64,000 bases of DNA from Wuchereria bancrofti (taxonomy: Eukaryota; Nematoda; Chromadorea; Rhabditida; Onchocercidae), in the NCBI GenBank assembly GCA_005281725.1, contig SSBO01000004.1, forward strand, positions 62,001 through 126,000, written 5' to 3'. This document shows positions 11,201 to 24,396 of this stretch, piece by piece. The position numbers were made by a program, and so were the translations under genes. Positions within the stretch are counted from its first letter, which is position 1. Each line of letters starts with the position of its first letter. The notes under the pieces are model-generated. The model searched no databases. It had not been told where the DNA came from and saw only the letters and a program-made list of their open reading frames with translations.

Positions 11201-13505
11201 GCTTTGAAGCTTTTGCTAATTTAACCGTATAACCGTATGGTGATGAAATTGGACTGTTACGAATAAAATTCAATGATAAATTGAAGGATAAATCAGTAAC
11301 CGGATAGTTAGCTGGTGATTCCTGAAGTAGTACCGTAATAATTTAATCATATAATTATCTACACACTCCTGAAATAATATTGAAACAGTACTGCCATTTC
11401 CAGTCGCAATGACGTTTATAATTATCTAATTATCCGTGTTGTTTCCTGAAGCAATGTCATTGTATCATTAATTATCTGCTAATTCCTGAAGTAATATCGT
11501 AAGGTTTGTCTATAATAAATTCATTCATTACCGATTTAATTATCTGCCAATTCCTAAAACAATGCTATAATATTTGATTTAAATGAATTCATTGTTTATT
11601 TCATTACGTGCAAACAATATCGCAATATTTGATTGTAACAAATTTAATTTATAATACAATTAACAAATCTTTCATAATAATTTATTTTCTTTTCTTTCAT
11701 AATAATTAATTTGAATAAAACAAAACTTTGCTCAAATCAATTTATGTGTTCAATGTTGTCTTCATTATCACCTATGACTCATTATCACCTGAATAAATGA
11801 AAGATATGATTTATTATTACCTGAGTGAAAAAGACATAATATTGGTTGGGGTATCGTTGATAACTTTCTTGCAGCGAACTCATTAAAATAGCTTCAGCTG
11901 TTGGCATAATCATATCGGATTTTCGAGAATGAATGATACATTTCCATTCCTTACAACCGCCCATATTAATATTCGATATTTGAGTAATTTCGTTACTTAG
12001 TTCAATTATTTTAACACTTTCTCCTAAAAATTGTCATTGCAAGAAAGGAGGCGAAATTAATTAATTAATAGTTCGCTGACAAATTTGATTCTCAAAAATG
12101 GAAATGCAATTTATTTGATTTAATTTTTAATAAAATTAAAACTAATTTTAAATAGCGACATTTTTTTTTGAAGACATAGTTTTTTTCATTAATCGATATT
12201 TTTCAATGATACAAATTAAATAGTTTCGCTTGTAACAAAAGTTTTACAAAGTTTGAAGGGTGAAAATGTAATTTCAAAGAAAGCGAATTTTTTTCAAATT
12301 AACCGATATTTTCCGGTGGTATAAATCGTTGACGTGTCACATTCGAATCTTCGCCAACAATATTTTCAATCATAATTACGCCATATTGTGAAGAATTTAG
12401 CGGAATAGCTGTAAACATTATTTACTTCCATTATTGTCTTTTTTTTAAATAATTCTGAGAAATTTTCGTATGAATTTCTTTGAAAAAAATAATTTTGAAA
12501 AAAATTTCATATGAATAGTAAATGAAACTAAGAATTTAATGTCAAGTTAGAAAATTAACATTTAAAAATAGTACAAAACAGTTTTGTTTTTTTTTTATTG
12601 TCTGTGTTTAGTTTATTTTATCATACATTTATATTTATTGATAATAAAACTTTCGAATAATTTTATAATAATATGAAAGGAAACAAATTTTGAATTCAAA
12701 AGTTATATTTTAACTGAATTTGCGAATAGATAAATAGCAATAAAATGTATATTTATGAGATAATAATATAAAAAATTATATAAATATAGTTTACTTAAAT
12801 ATTTACATTTAAAGCAATAAAAGTTAAAATATCAGATTGATTATGTTTAACAAAGAATTTCAAAATATCTTTAAATATTTACAATTTGTGATTGTAATTA
12901 AAATTATCAGAAGTAAATATAATTTTATTAATAGATGATTGGTTCAATGCATATGTTCTTTTCAAGCAAATACTTTATGTTTGGAATAAAAAGAAATTAA
13001 ATTTAGAATTTAAAAAATTAATTTAAAAGAGAAAAAAGGAATACCATTCATAGTAATATGTATATTCGATTCTTGTTCATACATTTTAGTATAATCCAAT
13101 CGTAGATTATTAATTATTTGTTTCACTAACACACTATCATCGTCATCATTAATTTCCTTAATTTAATTTATTTCATTTCGAATGTAAATTAATTGTTGAC
13201 AAAATCATTTATAATTTCCATTTAATTAAGGTTGACGTTATAGTTTTATCTATTCCGTCAATTAATTAATTAAATAAGCTAGTGAAACATGTAAAAAAGA
13301 TAGAAATTCCTACAATTCATAATAGCAAACAATCGATTAATAATATACAATTAATTATGAATGCATTAACCTTTCTTTGTAATTTATAATTTCTTAAATT
13401 ATATGATAGCACAATAAAGCCATAAATAATAACAAGAATATACCAGAAACGGTATAATAACCGTTTAACGCATCTGATAATGCTTTCGTACATTGTTTTA
13501 ATCAT
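8295..13505 (-). CDS. Alpha-1,3-fucosyltransferase (glycosyltransferase family 10)
   Basis: Transfers fucose from GDP-fucose to glycans in the Golgi. Nine exons with fully consistent phases: 13371-13505, 13045-13156, 12304-12408, 11821-12023, 11085-11321, 10499-10587, 9198-9422, 8704-8802 and 8295-8445 (TAA), giving 451 aa, a normal length for the family. Residues 1-16 are cytosolic and basic, about 17-36 form the single signal-anchor helix (WYILVIIYGFIVL), then a stem. The catalytic part shows YYVFFTQESPAN, AWFVSNC, SQRERYVKYL, VDIFGSCGN and the diagnostic donor-binding stretch FYLSFENSICENYITEKLW, then YFEWR, HDQLERPWGFCQLC and a C-terminal ENFTVFWD. The ATG at 13505 directly follows GCATTTTAG, a good SL trans-splice acceptor. 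The intron 9423-10498 is filled with a 28-bp repeat. Whether it modifies the chitobiose core or Lewis-type antennae cannot be told from sequence alone. Confidence 0.93.
9740..10470. repeat. Degenerate ~28-bp minisatellite (GCGAATTC motif) in a fucosyltransferase intron
   Basis: Variants of TGCGAATTCGTAATGCTATATGAA..., spaced by roughly 28 bases or multiples, run through most of the intron 9423-10498 and reach up to the exon at 10499. Copies are heavily mutated and interspersed with insertions, so the array is old. Confidence 0.7.
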
Positions 13506-13984
13506 CTAAAATGCTAATTAATTGTTGAAAACTAACTCAAATAAAAATAAAAAGGAAATAGTAATTAAGACAAGTACGAATGGTACTTTTCTTGAATAAA
13601 AAAGTATAAACTTATAAAATATAATTACAAAAAAAAAAAAGAAATACAGAAAAAAAAGCTAACCAAAGTGATAAGTACGAGAGGATCTAATGGGAATTTA
13701 CAAATTGTTGAAAATTTAAAAAAAAATACAAAAATTATTTAAAAAAAATTAAAAGAATAGTAAAATAGTTTAAATTATTGAATGATTTATAAAAAAGTAA
13801 ATATTTGGCATTCATAAAATAACTGATAATTGAAATTTACTCGTTTTTATTTTTGTAAAGTAATTATTCTCATTTAATCTATGGCTGATCTAATATTTCC
13901 ATTTCAGTTATACAATTTTGTTGATTTAATAGTTGTACAGAGAAGAAGTTAAATTAATGAAATAATTTACATAAAACATCAACG

Positions 13985-14330
13985 ACTTTTACAAACGCCC
14001 TCGGATGCCAAAGGATTGACAACATTAGCAAAGGTATACCAGAACATTCCGGAAACTCTATAAAAAAGTATGAAACAACAAGCAACTGAAGAAAACCACC
14101 ACTTTGACCACTACGTCTACTTTGACGCACGGATCTTAGACAATCTACCGTCGTCATCTGCGGCTCTTGAACGGTTTCATCAGCGTTACCTCCGCATATC
14201 CTACATTTTCAGTATACTGATCACATGATCAATATTACTGCACTCGAACAGATAAGAATCACGAATAGAGAAGTTATGCTGCTTTGAATAAAGTTAAGTT
14301 GGACAGGTAAAGTTTTCAGGGTGGATTATT
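13985..14330 (+). mobile_element. Decayed LINE reverse-transcriptase C-terminal fragment
   Basis: Forward reading with frame changes yields FRKLYKKV, NNKQLKKTT-LT, then TIYRRHLRLL, FHQRYLR, LEQIRITN-EVMLL and a weak QLRW-like end. This matches the conserved tail of endonuclease/reverse-transcriptase LINEs (AFGKLY, LLYGCETWT, RFHQRCLR, VLERA). It overlaps in content with the piece at 7240-7560 around the FRK(L/F)YKKVW block but has the opposite orientation, so two separate insertions of one family are likely. Multiple stops show that it is inactive. Confidence 0.75.
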
Positions 14331-15341
14331 TTCACCTCTTTAAGATCTCGCACTTTATGGTGATAACTTATCACAGGAATAACGGAAATGTCGTAAATAA
14401 ATTTAAAAAAAGTTAATGAAATTAATTGATAATTATCTTAATTACTCAAATACACCAATGCACGTGATAAAAATTTGTGCAAATGAAAAGGAATTTAATT
14501 AAAAGATAACATATCAGTTGTTAAAAATATTGATTAAACATATTAATCTTTCTTTAATAATAAATAAAATCATTTGCGTAACTATAAATTTGAATATTTT
14601 TACTATCAAATGAATAAATTTCATAAATAATAACATTTCAAGTGTTCAATTAGTAATCGATTTTTAATTTTATATTTTAAGTCATTTCATATTTTTTTCA
14701 TAAATATTGATTTCAAATATGTTACAATTATTTGACATAAATTAAAACAAGAAATTATTTAAAAAAAGGAAAAAAATCCGATAAGATCAACATTCATCGA
14801 AGAAAGAATAAAATAAATGAACAAGAATTATTCATTATTGGGATAGCAAACGATGGTTGCTATGTATACTAATATGAACTATGAAAATCTTATATTTAAA
14901 TTCAAATTTGTATTCATTAAATTAAATAATATTTAGAGAATAAAAATTAGTTATAATTAAAATGCATAACAAACAACTAATTTCATTTAGTAATTGTAAT
15001 AAACAAACTTAATGCATTAATTTAAAATAATTTATTCATTGAAAAAAAAAATTTTTTTCAGTAGTCTGTTCCATTTGAGTAAACCATCAATAATAGCTTT
15101 AATGCTCATCTTAAAGTCCTTCATTTTTTCAATAGCTTATAGAAATTTTATTTTACTAAGAATATAAAATCATTTAAATAACTGCTCACATCTCTTATAT
15201 ATACTTTGTTCTATTAAAAATCATTAAAAATTTTTTACAAACGTTAAAAATTTAATGCAATCTACAAGATATGAGCAAATGTCGCGTTGAAGCTTTAGCA
15301 AATATTTGTTCTAATGAAGATGCATGGTAGCAAGTAGCGAT

Positions 15342-15650
15342 ATGCAAACTGCGCTTCGGTTCAGATTTAGAATAAACTACTTGCAATGATTTTAGAAGAG
15401 ATCTTATCATCTGCTGATCGAAATTCCAAAATATATTGACGTCAAATTTGTCCTACACTGATAAGTGATAAGTGGAATGGACTTTGTGTTATCAAATGCT
15501 ATATAAATGATATAATGATAATCATCACAAATACTTCGATTGTGGAATAAAAACAGCAAAGCAAATGAAGTACTGTAATCTTTGAAATGATACGTGAATT
15601 TCACACGTCAACGTTGAACATACGTGAAAAAACTGATCATTTCCCCTGTT
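15342..15650 (-). repeat. Dispersed repeat, copy A (inverted relative to copy B at 30082)
   Basis: The reverse complement of this stretch aligns along its whole length with 30082-30420, with scattered substitutions and short indels. Shared blocks include CACGTATGTTCAACGTTGAC, TTCACGTATCATTTCAAAGA, AACACAAAGTCCAT and GCAAGTAGTTTATTCTAAAT. No coding potential or clear terminal inverted repeats are seen. It could be a MITE or another short non-autonomous element. Confidence 0.8.
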
Positions 15651-18600
15651 ACATATGATAAATGTATCTAATGACTTACATATTCACGTTTCATTTTTTC
15701 ATATGACAAAACATTTACGTTATTATGCGCTACTATTTTCAAGACTTGCGTTAAAGGTCAAAAATTGCGACAAGAATTATTTACGTGTAAAATTGAGAAA
15801 ATTCAAAATAACTTTACTAAATATCTTTGTTATTGATAAACTATTTCATAAATTTGATTAATTTTAAATATGCAAAAAAAAAAAAAAAGAAATGAAGAAT
15901 TTGAAATAGAAATAAACCAAAATTATAAGTTTGCAATTAAAAAAGGCTAATCATTACACTTATCATAAATTTTCCATTAATTAACATGTTATCATGCTTA
16001 TCAGTAAAATACACACATTATTGGTTTTATAGGGAATTTTCATAAATAAATTTGTTTTGCTAAATGTTCTCATTCCCAAAGCAAAAAAAAAAACTTTCCA
16101 TCCATTATTCAAACTTTTTATTTCCATTCATATTCATTCAATAATTCATTAATTCATATAGAATTAATGCAATCAGATAGAATCAGCCATTTGTTAGATT
16201 AGAAAATAAAAATTCGTTGAATGATTTTCATTCCATTAATTTATCCATTAAAAGAAATACAAACAATTGAAAAAAATAAATGGTAATTTATTATGAGTGG
16301 TATCTCTTAATTAATCAGTGCATTTTTATTATTATTTCATTTATTCACTTTTCACTTGTTTTTTTTTTTTTTATTTATTTAAATAAACAAATGGCAAACA
16401 TTTTTGTATACTAGAAAATGAAAGTTTAAAATAGGAAAAGAAAAAATTAAAGAGGGAAAAAGAAAGAGAGTCTTTCTTTTTTATTTGGAACTAGTTTATT
16501 TTATGAAATTTAAAATTTAATTATTTAATTTTAGACTTCTTAAATTATAAAAAAAAAACTGTCGTAATAAAAAGTGGAAAAGCTTATGTGCTTATATAAT
16601 ATTTTCGTTAAAATACGACAATATTAATGATTTGTTAGAAAAATTTTATGCTTTCATTTTTTGTTTATGTATAAAAGAGTATTGATTTTTTGCATATGCA
16701 AATAAATCACAAATGTTTTTTATAATCAATAAATAATATCTATAAAAATTATTAAACCAATATTACGCTTATAAAACAATATTATTGCTTTAGTGAAATT
16801 GAATTAATTAATACTTCAAAAAAAAGATGACAATAATAGAATAATATTAATTTATAAACTTTTAAGTTTTCAATTTTTTAAATAAAATTGATGAAAAAGA
16901 ATTTTTTCTTTTTTATTATTGGAAGTGATAATAGCAATGAATTAATGTTTGCTATTTCTAGTTATCCAGTTTCTCCTCATTAGAAATGAATTAGAAATGA
17001 TAATCGAAGTATTCAATTGTTTTTTCCAGTGATAATAAGATGAGAGAAATACAAACTATCTTAAAATAATATTTTTTAAAATTAAAATTTGATTAGTTGT
17101 CATTAAAAAATTTTCATAAAGCAAAAAGAAAAATAAAAAATGATCAGGAAAGTGTTTTGATATAAACACAAAACAATTAAAAAATTTTTAAATGCTAAAC
17201 AAGAATTTTTTGATTTAGAACTTTTTCTTCTTTTAGTTCACAAATTTCTTTTACACTTTTAAAGAAATATTACAACAGTAAAATACGTTCTTTTTTTGGA
17301 ATATTTGCTATATTACAGTTTCTAATTAAACATTGAATTTCTTATAATTTTAAAGAAAAATTTTCTTTTCATAAACAAACAAATTCAAAAACTGCAAAAA
17401 AAGACTTAAGGACAAAAAAATTTCTCTTCTGTTATTTGTTATTCATGATTTTATTTTGCATAGAAATTTTCCGTTATTTATTAATTCGTTTCTCAAAAAA
17501 AAAACAGTAAAATGACATGTTAAAAAAAATGTATCATCTTTATATTTTTTCTGAATTAAATAATATTTGGAGAAAAAAAAAATAATCGAATGTAAATAAA
17601 AGAATAAAATTTATTGTTTTAATATGAATTATTAGAAGCATATATATTATATAAGTATTTGAAAATATGGTAGAAATAAAAATTTATTTACATCATTTAA
17701 TGATATGCATTTCTTCTAAATTTTCAATTAATTATTTTAAACAAAAAAGAAAATGCAACGTTATATACCTTTGATTGATTGACAAATATACGTCAACAGT
17801 ACGTGTGTTGATTACGTGAAATTTGTAAGAGTAATGCAAAGAATATACAAAAGTTTATGCTAATTTTTTATTAAAATTATTTTGCATTTATTTGCATAAA
17901 AGTGTTTTTCAATTGAATATGCATTATTTTTACTTTTTAATACTTAATAGTTTTTATTTTCACGTATTTTGGAATAATAGATGTTACACAATTAGTTATC
18001 AAATAAGCATTTTATTGAAATTTATTAAGTTTTGAAAATATAAGCAATTTGTTGAAATTTACAAAATTTCGAAATTTAATAGCTATTTTCGAGAATGAAA
18101 TTCACAAACTTTTAAAATGATTTCCGAATTTAACAGTTATTTTAGTTGTTTTTTTTAATTTTTGAAGTTTGTTAAATTTTTTAGATTTAAAGTATAGGCA
18201 AAATATTCAAGAAAAAAGAATCAAAAATAATCATTTGAATATTAAATCAATGTGATGAAAAAATATGATCAATTATTATTGCAGCAATGATAAGGTGATA
18301 ATACCATGATAAGTAGAAGTAAATGAAGGGAAATGGCAAAAAGAAAGCAAGGGAGAGAGAAGGAGAGAGAAGAAAAACGAAACATATAATAGATAAAATA
18401 TTTAAATATATTTGTAACTTATAAATAATTATATTATAATGTAACAGATAAAGAATGCATTTTTTCTTCCATACCTTCATATAAATTATAAACTACTGAT
18501 AATAAACTGATAAAAATAAAATTTAACAATTTTAATTATTAAAGTTCTTACTGACTTGATGAGACAATAATTAATTTTTGACCAAAAAAACAAAAAAAAA

Positions 18601-18870
18601 TTAATTTGTATGAAAAAAAAAACAATAGGGAAATTAAAGTGAAAGGATGAAATAAGCGGAAGAGAAAAATAATAATTTCAATTCCTTTTTTATTCTTTCT
18701 TTTTCTTGCCGAAAAATCTTATTAAAATTAGAAATTCAAAAAATAAAAAATGAAAATGATAAATTCAATCTTATCAGATTTATTCATTAGTTCAATTTTT
18801 ATTAATTAATAAATTACATTTAGAATTTATGATTTATTTACTTTTTCATATGTAATCATTTCAAATTTTA

Positions 18871-21482
18871 TTATGAATGAGTTCGTCGTTTAACAATTGT
18901 TAGTTTACCGGTTAACGGATTAATGATAACACCACGACGTTTTGCTAATTTAGATACAAATTTTCGATCCTGTGGTAATTGCTTATCAATTGGAATATAA
19001 ATACGATTAGGTGGTGAACCATGAAACGGATTTATTCGATATCTTGGCGACAGTGGTGCAGGAAGACGACGACCATGTTCCGGTGGACATATCGGTGGTT
19101 GTGATACATTGTATTGACTGTACTATAATTATTAATGATTTATAATGATAGATTAATTTTTCAATTAAAATTAAAAAAAACAAAACAAAAATTTATCTCT
19201 AGCATGTTGTAAATTATGACAGTGCTGTAGGTAAATGACGACCATTGATAACTAAGAAAAAGACAAACGCAAATAGGTAAATTCTGTTTGCAAAAGATAT
19301 AAACGAAATTTCAATGAACATAAGAGGAGTATGATTGTTAATGAGTTATATTTTACGTAGCATCATTAGATTCTTACGTAGCATTATTGAATTCTTACGT
19401 AGCATTATTGAATTCTTACGTAGCATTATTGAATTCTTACGTAGCATTATTGAATTCTTACGTAGCATTGTTGAATTCTTACGTAGCATTATCATCACAT
19501 ACTTCTTAACTTGCAATCAGAGTTGATCATTAGGAATAATCGATATATCCTAGATGACGAGATCACTTTTTTGGAGACATATCTATTGCCGGTAGACAGT
19601 AGATTAGTTCAGTACATGGCACAATGATAGGGAGCATTAGCTACTTCATTCTGATAATATAATTGATTTCCTAATAGTATGAGTATGGCACTGATGATAA
19701 GGGCGTATTTGTTCAAGAATGATAACACTGACCATATAATCAGTATAGTTAGATATGAAAATTATTGGTATTGCTGATATGATAACAGTAAATGGTTAGT
19801 GATTCAGAACTGCACAGTGATTCAACTCTACACACGAACTAATTAATATTAACTAATAATTGTAATATTTATTTTTTTCAGTTATTTATGGTTTCATGCT
19901 TTTTATAAAGTTCTTCAAATGTTCTTTTTTATTTTTAAAATAATTGTAATAGAATTATTTATTCATACTTTAAATTATACAAACAAACATTTCGAATTTA
20001 TAAATTTTAAATAATCAAAATGAAATCATAGTGGAATGAAAATATAAACGATAACTAGCAACTGATCTGTTTATAATATTTATATTCATATAATTAATCA
20101 ATCGTAGTTTTATGAATATTGAAAAATGAAAAAAAAGATGGAGAAAGAGAAAAGGAAAAAACATTTAAGTAAATTGAAAATTTTCTAATTTATTAAATCC
20201 AACTAAAAGATTTTAAAAAAAAAAGAAAAAATAACTGTTGGAAATTCGTAACAATGCCGAACGGGCGGACTTGGTGAGCGCAAATTACGAAATCCTGCGT
20301 AATGAGAATGCGGAAGATGTTGTATAGATGACAAATCAAAATCCCATTTTTCAGTTGGTGAAAGCTATAAATTATAAATTGATTATTAATATAACTATAA
20401 ATATGTGAATGTAAAGAGAGGGAAAGGGAAAGAAGAGATCAAGCATTAATCGTATTTATTATTTCAATAATAGTCGGATAATTTATCATTTCTTAGAGTA
20501 TTATATATCATACTAATCATTTATCACTGCTCCAATGATAATATCATTTATGGTCTCTTTACTAATAATAATAGCACTGTATCATTAAGCTTAGAAGCAT
20601 TGTTAGTTATTTTACTTTAACATCATTATTATTATTATTATTGTACTATTACTATTATTATATTAATGTAATTATCGTTATCATTACTATTAATTATTTA
20701 TGAATAAGCATTAAATTCTTAAACTGTTTGTTTAAAAATAAAAGTAATTTCAAATTAATATCATCTGAACTAAAAATTCATTTCAACTGTTGAATAGAAT
20801 TTCTTTTACTAATCATTGTTAGATTAATGATAATTATTAAAATATTTGAAATATTTCATTTATTCATTAATTATTGTAAAACTATGTAACATTAATGCTA
20901 TATTATGAATTTATTTATACAATAAATAAAAATTTATAAAACGTACAAATTTAATTTCAGTTCCACTAATAACAAAACCAATACGTTGATTTTTATTTGG
21001 AATAATTTCTTGTAATGAACGTCGCAATAAGCCACGCGGTACAGTAATTATAAGTGGTTGTTTAGCTTTTACTTTTTGCTATTTTATTAAAAACTTTTTA
21101 TTAATTTTTGTTCGCACACATATTTATATAACTTTGCTAATAAAACAAAGAAAAAAGAGAAAATTCTTTTCTTTTACTCATCGAAAAAAAAAATTATGCG
21201 CAATAATTTTAGTAGCAATCATATAAATATTACACTAATATTTAAAAAAAATTACACAATGAATGAATGAATTAATTATTTTGAAAAGTGATGAATGAAT
21301 TAATTAATATTATTATTTTAAAGAATCACATAACCAATTAATTGATTTATTAATTAGTTACTGTTTTAAGCAATCTGTAATGAACGAATGAATTATTTTT
21401 TCAAAAAATAAAAAATGTGACTTTTCTCTTAATATTTTCTTATTACCATTTGTTTTACTCGTGATGGACCTTGTTGATTCAT
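18871..21482 (-). CDS. Unrecognised 182-aa protein, four exons
   Basis: Exons 21447-21482 (ATG), 20947-21078, 20236-20364 and 18871-19122 (TAA) all join in phase 0 with GT/AG borders and give an unbroken 182-aa reading. The product begins MNQQGPSRVKQM and contains IITVPRGLLRRSLQEIIP, QRIGFVISGTEIKF, a Pro/Ser/His-rich middle (RSPSPPVRHCYEFP, CPPEHGRRLPAPLSPRY) and a basic end (KLAKRRGVIINPLTG, KLTIVKRRTHS). No signal peptide, membrane helix or known fold is visible. The clean phasing and a minus-strand AATAAA 35 bases past the stop support a real gene. I do not know its function; a nematode-restricted protein seems likely. An AG acceptor in ATATATAG lies 21 bases before the ATG and could take the spliced leader. 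Confidence 0.65.
19352..19492. repeat. 21-bp tandem repeat, about 7 copies
   Basis: Unit TTACGTAGCATTATTGAATTC, period 21, in the last intron of the 182-aa gene. Because 21 is a multiple of three it leaves an open frame across the array, which looks like a protein repeat but has no splice or codon support. Confidence 0.95.
20630..20700. repeat. ATT-rich simple sequence
   Basis: Interrupted ATT/TTA trinucleotides in the intron 20365-20946 of the 182-aa gene. Confidence 0.7.
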
Positions 21483-21689
21483 AACAGTTTGAAATCAGCT
21501 ATATATGGGAACTTTTAATTAATCAATTCCTGTATATTGGAAATGATTATTGATGAATATAAAAGTTACAACAATTAGCATCACATTGCTATAAGAAATA
21601 AAGAAGTTAAAAGAAATTTTGTCATCGGTAAGTAATTACATTTTCGTTTTACTTTTTTTATTGCAAGTTTGTAACTTAAGTGAAATTGT

Positions 21690-22690
21690 CATAATTAGCT
21701 ACTTGAAACTTAAAGAGACTTGGATAAAATTAATTTAGCTAGCTGTTCATTGTTGATTTATAACTGCTAATTAAGTGAAATTAATACAATCTGCTAAATG
21801 AATTTTTAGTTTAAATTTGATTAAAACTGACTTTAAAAAAATAGGAGAAAAAATGGTAAAAATTATTAATTTTTTTGTGGATTTTTTTTATTATCGTTCG
21901 CTTTATTTGTTACCAATTGTTGATTTTAGATTTAATTGAAACTAATCTAATTAGTTACTAACTGTGTTATTAATTAGATTTGACTAAAATTGATTGTGCT
22001 AATTAGTAATTATTGATTTACATTATTTGAAATTAATCTCATCTATTAGCTTATGTTGGCTTGAAGTTAATTGAAAGTGAAATTTTAATTAGCTACAAAT
22101 TGCTGATTTAGACTTAACTACAAATTACTGATTTAGACGAAATTGACATAATCAACTAGTAACTATTTGGCTAGATTTCACTAAAATTAATCTGATTAGT
22201 TGCTGCTAATTGTTGATTTAGACTTGGCTAAAATTAACCAAACCTGCTAGTGTAATTGTTCGCTTAGTAAATTACCAATTTTTAATTTCCAGTTGGCTGA
22301 AATTGATCTAAATATTTGCCAAATGTTGATTTAAACTTGATTAAAATTAACCTTAACTGCTAATAATTGTTGGTTTAGTTCTGATTGAAATCAGCTCAAC
22401 CATTTAAATTATTAATTTATGCATATGATTGTAATTCATATAATTAATTGGTAACTGTGCTAAAACTTAACTAAAATTAACTAAACTGGTATTTTACTGG
22501 TTATTAATTATTTGATTTAACAGTTAATTTGGAGGAAGAGAAAAAGAGAGAGAGAGAAAGATTTTTAGATTTAATTGTAATTAATCCTAACTGGCTAATA
22601 GTTATTGGTTTAAACATAATTTGAAGTTGATATAACCAACTAATAATTACTGATTAAGATTTAAATGAAATTGCTTAATCAGCCGCTAAC
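21690..22690. repeat. Degenerate ~1-kb tandem repeat (GATTTAGACTT motif)
   Basis: Diverged copies of GATTTAGACTTGACTAAAAT followed by AATCTAACTAGCTA-like text recur every 45-60 bases. No protein frame survives. The block lies just upstream of the 182-aa gene's start codon. Confidence 0.7.
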
Positions 22691-24396
22691 CGAATTACAA
22701 GTATCAATAAATGATTTATAAATTATTAATTTAATCATTTTATAATCTTCAGTTTGTCTTTTTTCTGCAATATTAAATTATACACAAATACTTCAAATAT
22801 TAAATAGTATAATGATTTGAGCTTTCCTTTTCTGTGGCTAAGTTTATTTAAGAAATCAGATAAAAAACAAACTTCAGAAAAGTTTCGTTTTTTCTAAATT
22901 TGTCACTCTGCAAAAAAAAGGATTTCGACGTTATCGAAACGAAGCTAATAGATGAATGAAAAAGAATTAGTATTAAGCATCAGTTTGGGATGGAATTGGA
23001 AATGCTTTAAAGATTTGGCAAAATTTTTTTTCTGATAAATGAATTCCACAAAGATATTTAAAATTTGTAACTTAGAAAAAATGTGTATGAATCAATTATG
23101 TAAATGGAATATTTGAGAATACCGGAATAGAAATTTACAAGGTTAAGTTATACATAAGCTAGATAAGTTATTGTGAAACTAAATAATCAAAAATATCAGA
23201 ACAAAAATGATAAACGGATCAATTATGTAAAATTAAAAATCAAAGAATTAAATTTTAATTCATTTATCAATCAATCATTTTCATAAATTCAATTATGCAT
23301 GCATTGTATATTTTTTAACATACAATTACATCGCAAAAGAAAAAAGCTTTTTATTCATTTTTAAATTTTGAAAGATTTATAAACATTTGTTAAATTACTT
23401 TCCATCAACAATTAAAATTTCTTATCAATCTTTTTTCTTATGGCAATAATCATATTTAACTTCACAATTATTGTGTAATTTTAATAAGTGGAAAAATTTT
23501 TTAATATTGAAACATAATACAATCACTTCAAATTTCTTTATTTGAAAGAAGGAAAAAATTTAATTTTGTTATATTTATATATTCTAAATATAAATTAAAA
23601 ATTTCCACCCAAATAAACATTTGTTTTTTTGTTTTGTGTATTAAAATTAAAATACATTTCTTACAGCATTAATTTACAATTTATTTATTAAAAACGAGAA
23701 AAAAAAGCTATGAAAACTAGTACGATAAGATTAATAAACTGAGTTTGATGAAATTAATTATAATAAACGATCTATAATTAATATTTTTAAATTATAATTA
23801 ATACAAAAAAAAATCACAATTAATTAATATTTATTAATAGCCTTTTTTAATGTATCTTAACGATATTACTTTTACTGAAGAATATATACTTGAATTTCCC
23901 TATAAGTAATCCGTTTTTTTTCCCACTATATATTTCAAGAATATGAAAAAAGTTTTTATCATACTTCTTCTGGCCATCATTTTACATTTTTACATTCATT
24001 TTTACCGCTGTATCAATTGCGCTCGAAGTAATTTCATCACCGCATCATAATATTTCGTCTTTGTTTCGCTTTTTTTTTGATATCTTTTTTTATCTTTTTT
24101 TAAATTATTAACTGAATAAATTATTGATGTTTTTCATTTCTCCTTTTTTATCAAATTACAAATTAATAAATAGTAATGTTCCGTCTTTGTAAAATTTTTT
24201 TTTTCTGAAATTCTTCGTTGTATAGCATCTAAAAGGTTATCAGGTCTAAATCTTTCTCTTGTAAGCATCTGAAAGATTATCAGGTCTTGCCTATCATTAT
24301 GATAAATCATCATTTCTTCTACGATATATGCATAAAAGCCCTTTTACCTTTTTTCAATGCTTGCAATGTATGCATATAAAAGGTCATCAAGTGTTT
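22691..24396. other. Spacer, no gene seen
   Basis: AT-rich DNA without exon-like stretches. At about 24235-24290 the words TTATCAGGTCT occur twice; these are the reverse complement of AGACCTGATAA in the neighbouring 41-bp satellite. Confidence 0.5.

Larger units (their letters stand above)
13506..18870. other. AT-rich spacer upstream of the fucosyltransferase
   Basis: Holds the fucosyltransferase 5' flank, a LINE remnant (13985-14330) and a dispersed-repeat copy (15342-15650). The rest is homopolymer-rich AT sequence. Open frames such as those at 15655-15861 and 18247-18480 have no exon-like codon use or splice partners, so I see no gene. A minus-strand AATAAA (18833-18838) sits about 35 bases past the stop of the next gene. 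Confidence 0.6.
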
